Both the position numbers and the translations under genes were made by a program. From the NCBI GenBank assembly GCA_021844355.1, contig JAKBTP010000128.1, positions 1 through 12,712 of the forward strand: a stretch of 12,712 nucleotides of DNA, given 5' to 3'. Below are positions 1 through 7,111 of this stretch, in pieces. Positions within the stretch are counted from its first letter, which is position 1. Every line of letters begins with the position of its first letter. This stretch comes from a bacterium. GTDB lineage: Bacteria; Chloroflexota; Dormibacteria; Aeolococcales; Bog-877. Below the pieces are notes generated by a model. The model searched no databases, had not been told where the DNA came from, and saw only the letters and a list, made by a program, of their open reading frames with translations.

Positions 1-693
1 GGTGGCTTCGGGGCCTTCGACGTGGACAACCGGCGCAGCTGGGTGGAACACCTGCCCACCTCGGACTTCGGAGAGGTGTTGGACCCGCCCAGCCCCGACG
101 TCACCGCCCACGTGGTCGAGGCCCTGGTGCGCTGCGGGGGGGGCGACCTGGAGCCGGCCCGGCTCAGAGCGCTCGCCTGGTTGCGCCGGTCCGAGGAGGG
201 ATCCGGCGCCTACTACGGCCGGTGGGGCGTGAACTACGTGTACGGCGCGGCCGCGGTGGCGCCGGCGCTGGCGGTCAACGGAGACCCGGTGGATCGCGAG
301 CGCCTCCTGCGGCTGGGCCAGTGGGTGGTCGAGCACCAACGCCAAGACGGGTCCTTCGGAGAGTCGGTGCTCTCCTACCATGAGCCGGAGCACATCGGAC
401 GGGGAGAGGCCACCCCCTCCCAGACCGCCTGGGCGCTCATGGCGCTTCTGGCGGCGGCCAGGGGCTCCGGGGAGCTGGACCGGGGGGGCCGGCTGCAGGC
501 GGCTGCCGCAGCCGCCGCCCGGAGCCTCGCGGAAACCCAGCTTCCCGAGGGGGGGTGGGACGACCCCTACTTCACCGGCACCGGATTCCCCCGGGCCTTC
601 TACCTGCGCTATCGCCTGTACGCCACCGTCTTCCCGGTGATGGCTCTCGCCCGCTTCGCGGCGCCCGGCAGGGAGCTGGGATCCAGCTGGTGA
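1..693 (+). CDS. shc: Squalene-hopene cyclase, C-terminal part (5' end outside window)
   Basis: This is the C-terminal 230 residues of a squalene-hopene cyclase, the membrane-associated enzyme that folds linear squalene into pentacyclic hopene. The frame is open from base 1, so the start lies upstream. Family hallmarks are visible: GAFDVDN at the very start, then LDPPSPDVTA, GRWGVNYVYG (a QW-type repeat), QDGSFGES, PSQTAWALMALL, and the terminal block GGWDDPYFTGTGFPRAFYLRY. The catalytic DxDD motif should lie in the missing N-terminal half and cannot be checked. The stop at 691-693 overlaps the hpnC start (GTGA), so the gene heads or continues a plus-strand operon with hpnC-hpnD-hpnE. I see no frameshift. 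An oxidosqualene cyclase is unlikely, given the bacterial hpn context and motif spelling. Confidence 0.95.
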   Translation, partial: GGFGAFDVDNRRSWVEHLPTSDFGEVLDPPSPDVTAHVVEALVRCGGGDLEPARLRALAWLRRSEEGSGAYYGRWGVNYVYGAAAVAPALAVNGDPVDRERLLRLGQWVVEHQRQDGSFGESVLSYHEPEHIGRGEATPSQTAWALMALLAAARGSGELDRGGRLQAAAAAAARSLAETQLPEGGWDDPYFTGTGFPRAFYLRYRLYATVFPVMALARFAAPGRELGSSW

Positions 694-1556
694 GCCGGGC
701 CACCCTACCGGAGTACTCCCGGACCCGGCTGGCAGAGGCCCGAGGGCGCGAGAACTTCCCCATCGCGGCCTGGCTGCTGCGCCCCTCCCGGCGGGAGGCC
801 AGGGCCGCCATCTACGGCTTCTGCCGGCTGGTGGATGACATCGGGGACGAGCGGCTGGGGGACCCCGTGGGCCAGCTCGACCGCTGCCGGGAGGAGCTGG
901 AGGCCTGCTACACGGGGGAGCCCGAGCACCCGGTCTTCGTGCGGCTGCGCCCGGTGATCCAGCGCTTCAACCTGCCCCGGGACCCGTTCTCGCGGCTGAT
1001 CTCGGCCAACCAGCAGGACCAGGAGGTGCTCACCTACTCGACCTGGGAGGAGCTGGACCGCTACTGCGACCTCTCCGCCAACCCGGTGGGTGAGCTGGTG
1101 CTGGCCCTGGAGGGGATCCGTGACCCAGAGCGGATCTCCCTCTCCGACTCCATCTGCACCGGTTTGCAGCTGGTCAACATGTGGCAGGACGTGGCCGCGG
1201 ACCGGGAGCGGGGGCGGCGATACCTCCCCGCTGAGGTGCTCGCACAGCACGGGGTGGACGAGGCGGACTGGTGGCGGGGTCGTCCGACGCCGGGCATGCG
1301 GGCGGCCCTGGCCCACGCCGTGGGCCGGGCCCGGAGCCTTTTGCGCCAGGGCTGGCCGCTGTCGGCGAGCACGCCCGGGCTCATGCGGCTGGAGATGGCC
1401 ACGTTCATCCTGAGTGGCCTGGAGGCCTCGGACGGGGTGCTGGCGGCTGGGGACCTCGTGTTCGAGCGCAAGGCCCGGCTCCCCCGAGGCTCCCGCCGCC
1501 GGGCCCTCCTGGGATCCCTGGCCGCGCTCCGACCCGGCCGCTCCGGGACCGCGTGA
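690..1556 (+). CDS. hpnC: HpnC, squalene synthase-like (hydroxysqualene synthase)
   Basis: 288-residue trans-isoprenyl-diphosphate-synthase-fold protein. In the known HpnCDE route, HpnD makes presqualene diphosphate from two farnesyl diphosphates and HpnC converts it to hydroxysqualene. The first aspartate-rich motif is DDIGD (residues 49-53) and the second is NMWQDVAAD (163-171), followed by RGRRYLP. The segment YCDLSANPVGEL (about 125-136) is also typical of the family. The GTG at 690 is chosen because it overlaps the cyclase stop and begins just before the conserved NFPIA segment. The open frame extends upstream to 555, but only as an out-of-frame overlap with the cyclase. HpnC is separated from HpnD by its NMWQDVA spelling, by gene order, and by the HpnD-type DLGED motif in the next gene. 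Confidence 0.93.
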   Translation: MSRATLPEYSRTRLAEARGRENFPIAAWLLRPSRREARAAIYGFCRLVDDIGDERLGDPVGQLDRCREELEACYTGEPEHPVFVRLRPVIQRFNLPRDPFSRLISANQQDQEVLTYSTWEELDRYCDLSANPVGELVLALEGIRDPERISLSDSICTGLQLVNMWQDVAADRERGRRYLPAEVLAQHGVDEADWWRGRPTPGMRAALAHAVGRARSLLRQGWPLSASTPGLMRLEMATFILSGLEASDGVLAAGDLVFERKARLPRGSRRRALLGSLAALRPGRSGTA

Positions 1557-2431
1557 GCGCCGGCTCGGCCCAGCTGGCTCTGGGGTACCGGCGCTGCGCC
1601 CGGGAGGTGCGGGCGGCGGCGGGCAACTTTTACTACGCCTTCCGCCTCCTGCCCGCCGAGAAGCGCCAGGGGCTGCACGCCCTCTACCGCTTCTGCCGGG
1701 GCGCGGACGACATCGCCGACGCCCCTGAGGACGCCGGGCTGCGGCTCCGGCGGCTCGACTCCTACCGCGGCACCCTGGAGCGCAGCCTGGCCGGGGACCC
1801 GCCGGACTCGGGCTGGCTCATCCTGGTGGACACGGCGCAGCGGTTCTCCCTCTCCCCCCAGCACCTGCATCAGGTGATCGACGGCTGCGCCGCCGACTGC
1901 CGGCCGCTGAGGATCCGCACCGAGCGGGAGCTGGCCGACTACTGCTATGGAGTGGCCGGGGTGGTCGGGCTGCTCAGCGCCCGGGTCTTTCGCTACCAGG
2001 ATCCCCAGGTGGAGGGGCTGGCCGTGGCCCTGGGGGAGGCGATGCAGCGGACCAACATCCTCCGCGACCTGGGGGAGGACCTGGCCGCCGGACGGCGCTA
2101 CCTGCCCGACGAGGTGATGGACCGCTTCCAGCTGTCCGAGGAGGATCTCCTTCTGGGGGGAAGGGGCCCGAACGCCGCCCGCTACCACGACCTCATGGCC
2201 CACGAGGTGGGGCTGGCTCGGGAGCGCTTCCGGGTCGGCCTGCAGCTGGTGCCCCTGGTGGAGCGGGACGCCCGCGGCTGCCCGGCGGCGCTGGCCGCCC
2301 TCTACCAGGCGCTGCTGGACCGGATCGAGCGGGACGGGTACGACGTCCAGGGCCAGCGGGTCCGGCTCAGCTCCGGCCACAAGGTGGGGCTGGCCCTGGC
2401 CGCCTGGGCGAGCGCCACCCTCAGGCCCTGA
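1553..2431 (+). CDS. hpnD: HpnD, presqualene diphosphate synthase
   Basis: 292-residue squalene/phytoene-synthase-family protein expected to condense two farnesyl diphosphates into presqualene diphosphate, the first committed step to squalene. Features are NFYYAFRLLP near the N-terminus (25-34), the first Asp motif DDIAD (52-56), YCYGVAGVVG (130-139), and the second Asp motif in TNILRDLGED (167-176), followed by GRRYLP. The GTG at 1553 overlaps the hpnC stop, which suggests translational coupling; the Shine-Dalgarno signal is weak. The open frame continues far upstream through hpnC in another frame and is not coding there. A phytoene synthase (CrtB) has the same fold, but the position between hpnC and hpnE makes HpnD the better call. 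Confidence 0.93.
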   Translation: MSAGSAQLALGYRRCAREVRAAAGNFYYAFRLLPAEKRQGLHALYRFCRGADDIADAPEDAGLRLRRLDSYRGTLERSLAGDPPDSGWLILVDTAQRFSLSPQHLHQVIDGCAADCRPLRIRTERELADYCYGVAGVVGLLSARVFRYQDPQVEGLAVALGEAMQRTNILRDLGEDLAAGRRYLPDEVMDRFQLSEEDLLLGGRGPNAARYHDLMAHEVGLARERFRVGLQLVPLVERDARGCPAALAALYQALLDRIERDGYDVQGQRVRLSSGHKVGLALAAWASATLRP

Positions 2432-2438
2432 GGCGCCG

Positions 2439-3755
2439 ATGCGGGCGGTGGTGGTGGGGGGCGGGCTGGCCGGGATCACGGCGGCGCTGGATCTGGCGGC
2501 CGCCGGCGTCCGGGTGGCCCTCCTGGAACGCTCCGGCCAGCTCGGCGGGCTCTGCCGCTCCGTGCCGGACCCGGTGGCCGGCCGGGTGGACACCGGGCAG
2601 CACGTGTATCTCGGATGCTGCACCGAGCTGGAGTCGCTGCTGGGTCGCCTCGGAGTCCAGCCGGCCCTCCGCCAGGACCGCCTGGAGCTCACGGTGGTGG
2701 ACCCGGGGCACCCGAGTCCGCGCCGGCTCTCCGCCGCGCCGCTGCCCGCCCCGTTCCACCTCCTGCCGGTGCTCGGCGGATGGCCCAACTTGCCGAGGGG
2801 CTCGACGCTGCACATCGCCCGGGTGGCCGCCGCCCTGAGGGATGGTCCGAGTGGGCTGGATGCGCTGCCCGCCCTGGGCTGGCTGAGGGGCCTGGGCCAG
2901 CCGGAGCAGCTCATCTCCCAGCTCTGGGAGCCCTTCCTGGTGGCGGCCTGCAACGCCCCCCTGGACCGGTGCAGCGCCGAGCTGGCCGCCTTCGTGGTCC
3001 GGGAGGGGCTCCTCAGCTCGGCGCGCGCCGGGGCGCTTCGCGTCCCCGGGACCGACCTCACCCGCTGGCTGGACCTCCCGGCGCGCCGGGCGCTGGAGGG
3101 GGCCGGCGTGGAGCTCCGCCTGGACTCGCGCGTCCTCTCGATCAGCGGAGGGTCTGGCTCTCAGCTCCGTGTGGCTCACAGCTCCGGCGATGACGAGGCC
3201 TTCGACCTGGCGGTGCTGGCGGTGCCCGCCAGGTCCGCACACCGCCTGCTCCTCGCGGGAGGACGGTCCTCCAGGGCTCTGGAGGAGGCCGCCGGCCTCC
3301 CCGATTCCCCGATCGTGAACGTGCACCTCTTCACCGACCGCCCCTTCCTGCCCGGCGCCGTCACCCTCATCCCCAGGAGCCCGCTCCAGTGGGCCTTCGA
3401 CCGCTCCCAGCTGGACGATCAGCCGCTGGACGGGAGCTGGCACGCCGCCATCTCCATCTCCGCAGCCGAGGCTGAGGTCGCAGTCCCCGAGGGCCGGCTC
3501 GCCGCGGACATCTGGCAGCTGTGTCAGACGACGTTCCCGCCCGCGGCCCGGGCCCGACTGATGCACAGCCGGGTCACGCGAGAGGCCCACGCCACCTTCT
3601 TGCCCGAGCCCGGATCGGCGGCCCTGCGCCCGGGCCCAGACGGCGCCATCCCCGGGGTGGCCCTTGCCGGCAGCTGGACCCGCACCGGGTGGCCGGCGAC
3701 GATGGAGGGTGCCGTGCGCAGCGGCAGGGCGGCGGCTCAGCACCTTCTGGCCTGA
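2439..3755 (+). CDS. hpnE: HpnE, FAD-dependent squalene-forming oxidoreductase
   Basis: 438-residue flavoprotein of the phytoene-desaturase/amine-oxidase superfamily. HpnE reduces hydroxysqualene to squalene, completing the HpnCDE route. The N-terminus is a Rossmann dinucleotide-binding fold: GGGLAG at 7-12 and an acidic residue (LLER, E30) for the adenosine ribose, then GGLCRS and the family motif DTGQHVYLGC (51-60). The C-terminus (about 400-438) carries the second FAD-contact region, GSWTRTGWPATMEGAVRSG, typical of HpnE. The ATG lies 7 nt after the hpnD stop, so it is the last gene of the shc-hpnCDE unit. The Shine-Dalgarno signal is only a weak GAGG. A carotenoid desaturase is possible from fold alone, but no carotenoid synthase neighbour supports it. 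Confidence 0.94.
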   Translation: MRAVVVGGGLAGITAALDLAAAGVRVALLERSGQLGGLCRSVPDPVAGRVDTGQHVYLGCCTELESLLGRLGVQPALRQDRLELTVVDPGHPSPRRLSAAPLPAPFHLLPVLGGWPNLPRGSTLHIARVAAALRDGPSGLDALPALGWLRGLGQPEQLISQLWEPFLVAACNAPLDRCSAELAAFVVREGLLSSARAGALRVPGTDLTRWLDLPARRALEGAGVELRLDSRVLSISGGSGSQLRVAHSSGDDEAFDLAVLAVPARSAHRLLLAGGRSSRALEEAAGLPDSPIVNVHLFTDRPFLPGAVTLIPRSPLQWAFDRSQLDDQPLDGSWHAAISISAAEAEVAVPEGRLAADIWQLCQTTFPPAARARLMHSRVTREAHATFLPEPGSAALRPGPDGAIPGVALAGSWTRTGWPATMEGAVRSGRAAAQHLLA

Positions 3756-3800
3756 GCGCTCGCCGGCCCACCCCGGGCGGTGGTCGCCGGCTCCCCAGAG

Positions 3801-3874
3801 GGCCCGCCGAACGCCTGAGTTCGGTGGGGCGGCGAGTTGCGCCGGCGCACCAGCTGGGGCCGGGAACCGGCCCC
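3801..3874 (+). terminator. Two hairpins between convergent hpnE and the DUF422-HpnG gene (possible terminator)
   Basis: The 159-nt gap between the convergent stops (3756-3914) contains no gene that I can support. It holds two inverted repeats. The first pairs 3803-3812 with 3819-3828: ten base pairs around a 6-nt loop, with one G-T pair that is G-U in plus-strand RNA but C-A in minus-strand RNA, so it favours the plus transcript. The second is a perfect 8-bp stem, GGGGCCGG (3856-3863) with CCGGCCCC (3867-3874), around a 3-nt loop. Neither is followed by a T run. At this GC content such stems arise by chance, so this is only a candidate termination region. Confidence 0.35.
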
Positions 3875-3914
3875 GGCATCTGACCTGCCCGGGGCCTGGG
3901 CAGGGCCCGGGCCG

Positions 3915-5429
3915 TCAACCGGGGGGACCCGCCCCCGGCTCGACCGCCCATCCCCTCTCGCCCTCGTCGCCAACCAGCAGAGGGACCACCTGGGCCACCG
4001 CGCCGCCCAGCTGCGCCAGCGCCCTGCGCTGCCTGCGGCCCAGGAGGATCAGCGCCGCAAGCGACCCCGGTCGCCGGGCCACCAGCGACATGACGGGCAG
4101 CGGGGAGGCACCGCGGCGGCCCTCGGCCACCAGGCCGGCGAAGGGTCCCAGAGGCTCCGAGGGCCGGTCCAGCACCACGCGCAGGCCCCCCACGGAAAGG
4201 CCGGGCACCGAGAGCCAGCCGGCCATCTCCATCTCCACGAGGTCGGCGCCCAGGGAGCGGAGCCGAAGGCGCTCCCCAGGGTCGTCCGCCACCGTGCCCA
4301 CCGAGGCGATGGTGGCGGGGCGGGCAAGTGGGAGGGCGCCCAGCTCCGCGGTCATGGCGGGGTCGAGGCCCATCGGCCCTGGGCCGCCGGCCACCAAGCG
4401 GGACGCCACCGCGACCGTTCCCGTCGCCCAGGAGTCGTCCAGGGCGCCCGCGACCCCCGCCACCAGGACCCGGGCCCCGTGAGGGGCCAAGTCGGCGGCG
4501 GACCGGGCCCGGTCCGGGCCGGTCCCGGTGGCCCACACCTCCACCCCGCCGCCCCGGCGCCGCCAGCGCACCAGGCCGTGGGCCGGGTCGCGCTCCCACG
4601 CCCCGCCGAGAGCCCGGCGGCAGGCGGCTGCCTCGGAGTCCAGCGCGCAGGCCACCAGCAGGTCCGGGGGGCGCGGGGCCGGCCAGGCGCCGCGCCGCGC
4701 CAGAAGGCCGGTGATGAGGAGGGTGGCCAGCGCCGCCAGCGCGCTCGGCCCCACCCCGAGCAGGGCCGCCAGCACCGCGCTCTGGAGCATCACGCCGAGG
4801 AGCAGCAGGGCGCTCAAGGTGAGCGGGAGCCGGAGGGACCCCGGGTAATCCCCGAGGCAGAGGCGGATCCAGAGGGCGACGGCCACTCCGACCGCCAGCC
4901 AGCCGACATAGTTGAGGAGGCTGACCCCGTACCAGACCCCACTCCCCGGCGGGTAGGTGTAGATCGAACCCAGCCACCAGCGGCCACCCCGGAGGGCCAC
5001 CGGGTCCACCACCAGGTCGATGGCGACCAGGGTGATCCCCGTGAGCACCACCCGGGTCAACCCCCTTGAGCCCAGCTTGCCGAGAGCGGTGAACGCTGCG
5101 ACGGCCAGCCAGGTGAAGCTGAGGCTGTCGAAGAGCGGGACCCCCAGGACCCGCAGGTCGGAGCGCAGGCCGGAGGGGCGGTAGTGGTAGACCCCGAAGG
5201 GGACGCCCGGCCCGGCGGTGGACCCCCACTCCGCCAGCCAGGCGATCAGATACCCCCCGGCCAGGAGTGGCATGGCCCGGCGCCACCCGAAGGTGCGGAC
5301 CAGGACCGCAGCCGTGAGCAGCCAGGGGAGGACGGCGTACCACCGTCCGGCCAGGGCGGGGACGAAGGCGGGCAGCTCAGGCCCCCCCGCGCGGGGCCAG
5401 CTCGGCGACCGCCTGGCGGAGCGCCTCAC
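3915..5429 (-). CDS. hpnG: Fusion: CruF/DUF422 carotenoid-hydratase-like membrane domain + HpnG-like nucleosidase/phosphorylase
   Basis: 504-residue two-domain protein. Residues about 30-245 form a polytopic membrane domain like DUF422/CruF, a family including carotenoid 1,2-hydratases. Its motifs are GVPFGVYHYR, GVPLFDSLSFTWL (96-108), DLVVDPVA (138-145) with GGRWW, and YGVSLLNYVGWL. Residues about 256-488 resemble the MTA/SAH-nucleosidase superfamily and hopanoid phosphorylase HpnG, which removes adenine from adenosylhopane. Likely active-site positions are E266, the EME triplet (E399, E401) and D421 in RVVLD. The frame runs unbroken through a short Pro/Arg-rich linker. No convincing internal start precedes the second domain; the nearest GTG would cut its first beta strand. 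The GTG start at 5429 overlaps the hpnA end by 53 nt; no later ATG/GTG precedes the first membrane segment. It ends the RR-hpnA operon. Both domain calls are confident; the joint substrate is inference. Confidence 0.87.
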   Translation of the reverse strand: MRRSARRSPSWPRAGGPELPAFVPALAGRWYAVLPWLLTAAVLVRTFGWRRAMPLLAGGYLIAWLAEWGSTAGPGVPFGVYHYRPSGLRSDLRVLGVPLFDSLSFTWLAVAAFTALGKLGSRGLTRVVLTGITLVAIDLVVDPVALRGGRWWLGSIYTYPPGSGVWYGVSLLNYVGWLAVGVAVALWIRLCLGDYPGSLRLPLTLSALLLLGVMLQSAVLAALLGVGPSALAALATLLITGLLARRGAWPAPRPPDLLVACALDSEAAACRRALGGAWERDPAHGLVRWRRRGGGVEVWATGTGPDRARSAADLAPHGARVLVAGVAGALDDSWATGTVAVASRLVAGGPGPMGLDPAMTAELGALPLARPATIASVGTVADDPGERLRLRSLGADLVEMEMAGWLSVPGLSVGGLRVVLDRPSEPLGPFAGLVAEGRRGASPLPVMSLVARRPGSLAALILLGRRQRRALAQLGGAVAQVVPLLVGDEGERGWAVEPGAGPPG

Positions 5430-6378
5430 CCAGGTCGCCGGGGCTCCAGCCGAGCTCCGAGCGGGCCCGCTCGGCCGTCACGTACATCGGTCTGGCCGCC
5501 ATCCGGACCGCGGTGAGAGGGATCCCCGGGGCGCGCCGGCGGATCACCGCCGACCCCTCACTGACAGCCGCCGCGGCGAAGCCCACCCAGATCGGGATGC
5601 GGAACCGGGGAGCGGGGCGCCCGGCCAGTCGAGCCAGCTCGGTGAGAAGCCGGCTCATGGTCCAGTTCTGGTCACCCAGGATGTAGCTCCGCCCGGGCTC
5701 GCCCCTCTCCAGGGCCAGCACGTGCCCGGTCCCCACCGCCCGGACGTCGACGAGGTTGAGGCCGGTGTCGGTGGCCGCCGGGATCCTGCCCGCCAGGAAG
5801 TCCCGGATGATGGCCCCGGTGGGGGTCGGCCGGCTGTCACCCGCCCCCACCGGGGTGCTCGGCTGGACCACCATCACCTGCATCTTTCCCGAGAAGCCCT
5901 CGGCCAGCTTCTGGGCCGCCCACTTGCTGCGCTTGTAGGCGCCGGGCAGGTCCGAGGCGTCCCGGGCCAGATCCAGCTCGGAGCGGACCTCTCCCGCCCG
6001 GCTGAAGTGCAGGGTGCCCACGGTGCTGCAGTGGACGAACCGCGTCACCCCGGCACGGGCGGCCCACTGGAGCAGGGTGGCGGTCCCCCCGACGTTGACC
6101 TCCAGCATGCGTCGCATATCGCCGGGGCCCAGCGCCAGGCGGTAGTCGGCGGCGCAGTGCACCACCCCCCAGCATCCCTCGAGCGCCCGAGGCAGGGTCA
6201 CGGGGGCGGTGAGGTCACCTGTGGCCACCTCCATCCCTGCCAGTTGAGGCGGGACCCGGGCCGTCGACCGCATCAGGAGGCGGGGCTGGTAGCCGGCCAC
6301 CCCCAGCGCGGCCGCCACCCACCGCCCGACAAAGCCCGAGGCCCCGGTGACCAGGACGGTCCTCCCCGCGCCGGTCAC
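5377..6378 (-). CDS. hpnA: HpnA, hopanoid-associated NAD-dependent sugar epimerase/dehydratase
   Basis: 333-residue extended short-chain dehydrogenase/reductase of the HpnA type. Family members act on NAD(P)-bound nucleotide-sugar-like substrates and are encoded in hopanoid clusters; the precise reaction in hopanoid side-chain assembly is not settled. The N-terminal Rossmann motif is TGASGFVG (11-18). The catalytic set is S118 with Y148xxxK152 (AYKRSK). HpnA-typical stretches include HCAADYRL, QPSTPVGAGDSRPTPTG and TGLNLVDV. The GTG at 6378 overlaps the response-regulator stop (GTGA) and puts the Rossmann motif at the usual distance. The longer frame to 6531 is low-complexity overlap with the regulator and was not used. 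Translation is probably coupled to the upstream regulator. Other SDR epimerases are less likely, given this motif set and the neighbours. Confidence 0.92.
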   Translation of the reverse strand: MTGAGRTVLVTGASGFVGRWVAAALGVAGYQPRLLMRSTARVPPQLAGMEVATGDLTAPVTLPRALEGCWGVVHCAADYRLALGPGDMRRMLEVNVGGTATLLQWAARAGVTRFVHCSTVGTLHFSRAGEVRSELDLARDASDLPGAYKRSKWAAQKLAEGFSGKMQVMVVQPSTPVGAGDSRPTPTGAIIRDFLAGRIPAATDTGLNLVDVRAVGTGHVLALERGEPGRSYILGDQNWTMSRLLTELARLAGRPAPRFRIPIWVGFAAAAVSEGSAVIRRRAPGIPLTAVRMAARPMYVTAERARSELGWSPGDLGEALRQAVAELAPRGGA

Positions 6379-7058
6379 CGCGCGCCCTGGGGCAGTGGCT
6401 GCAGGAGGTAGCCCCCACCACGGCTGGAGCGCAGCAGGCGCGGGTGCTCGGGGTCGGCCTCCAGCTTGCGGCGGAGGCGGTGGACGCACATGGTCACCGC
6501 GGCCGGGGTGGCGCGCGGGTCGCCGCCCCACGCCCCCTCGATGATCTGCTGCCGGGACAGCACGGTCCCGGCGTTGAGCGCCAGGTATTCCAGGAGGTCG
6601 GCCTCACGAGGGCTCAGGAGCTGGCGCCGGCCCTCGATCCGGGCGCTGCGCCGGGCGGGCTCGACGATGAGCGGGCCCACCTCGACCACCCGGCCGGCGG
6701 ACCGCCTCTCCACCTGCCGCCGGCGGAGGACCGCCCGGAGGGTGGCGGTGAGGAGCGCCGGCGGGTAGGGCTTGGGCAGGACGTAGTCGGCGCCCGCCTC
6801 CATCAGCGAGGGAGCCTGCTGAGTCTCCCCCAGGACCACCAGCGGGGAGGTGGACATGGCCCTGACCGCCTCCACCCCTCGCAGCCCCTGGAGGAGCCCG
6901 AGATCGGCCAGGATGGCGGCGGGCGCCTCCTCGCGCAGGGCCAGCTCCAGCGCCTCCAGCGAGCCGGCCACCCGCGAAGTGAGGCTGGCGAGTTGGCCGA
7001 CCAGGTGGGCGGCCACGGCCGCGTACTCCGGCTCGGCCTCCAGGATCAGGACGACCAT
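6375..7058 (-). CDS. OmpR-family response regulator with degenerate receiver
   Basis: 227-residue regulator: a receiver domain (about 1-112), then an OmpR/PhoB winged-helix DNA-binding domain (about 125-225). The DNA-binding part shows LSPREADLLEYLALNAG, VLSRQQII, VHRLRRKLE and the final GGGYLL hairpin. In the receiver, D52 (ILADLGL) is the candidate phosphorylation site and K96 (LPKPY) is conserved. The usual acidic pair is replaced by E7/E9, and the switch Ser/Thr position reads VVLGE rather than VVLTA, so phosphorylation may be altered or absent. The ATG at 7058 places the first beta strand correctly; a GTG at 7088 is possible. No histidine kinase is in the window. The stop overlaps the hpnA start, so it heads the minus-strand hopanoid operon and may regulate it (inference). 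Confidence 0.9.
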   Translation of the reverse strand: MVVLILEAEPEYAAVAAHLVGQLASLTSRVAGSLEALELALREEAPAAILADLGLLQGLRGVEAVRAMSTSPLVVLGETQQAPSLMEAGADYVLPKPYPPALLTATLRAVLRRRQVERRSAGRVVEVGPLIVEPARRSARIEGRRQLLSPREADLLEYLALNAGTVLSRQQIIEGAWGGDPRATPAAVTMCVHRLRRKLEADPEHPRLLRSSRGGGYLLQPLPQGAR

Positions 7059-7111
7059 TGGGGTTATTGTGGGTCCCCGGGAGTGCACGGACCGGGTTCA
7101 GGAGGCGAGCC
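7059..7111. promoter_or_regulatory. Divergent promoter region, response regulator / Rieske gene
   Basis: This 53-nt gap separates the divergent starts of the response regulator (minus) and the DUF2231-Rieske gene (plus), so it must contain or adjoin promoters for both. On the plus strand AGGAGG at 7100-7105 is a strong Shine-Dalgarno site 6 nt before the ATG at 7112. TATTGT (7065-7070) is a possible -10 for the plus gene, but I see no matching -35. The minus gene has no clear Shine-Dalgarno before 7058. Assignment rests mainly on gene layout. Confidence 0.45.

Noticed and set aside
2439..2495. G-quadruplex candidate at the hpnE start
   Set aside because: The G runs encode the Gly-rich Rossmann motif, and the spacing does not give four runs with short loops.
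1061..3061. 666-codon open frame on the minus strand
   Set aside because: It lies antisense to hpnC, hpnD and hpnE. Its translation is Arg/Pro/Gly/Ser-rich low complexity with no domain, the usual shadow of high-GC coding DNA.
2421..3743. 440-codon minus-strand open frame opposite hpnE
   Set aside because: Low-complexity antisense shadow; hpnE on the plus strand has FAD-binding and C-terminal family motifs throughout.
3756..3914. Small gene in the convergent gap
   Set aside because: Open frames crossing it are Arg/Pro/Gly-rich with no start signal or conserved motif; hairpins explain the region better.
3574..5343. 589-codon minus-strand open frame overlapping the DUF422-HpnG gene
   Set aside because: It is a frame-shifted reading of the same strand, extremely Gly/Arg/Pro-rich and with no motifs. 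The alternative frame carries clear DUF422 and HpnG motifs.
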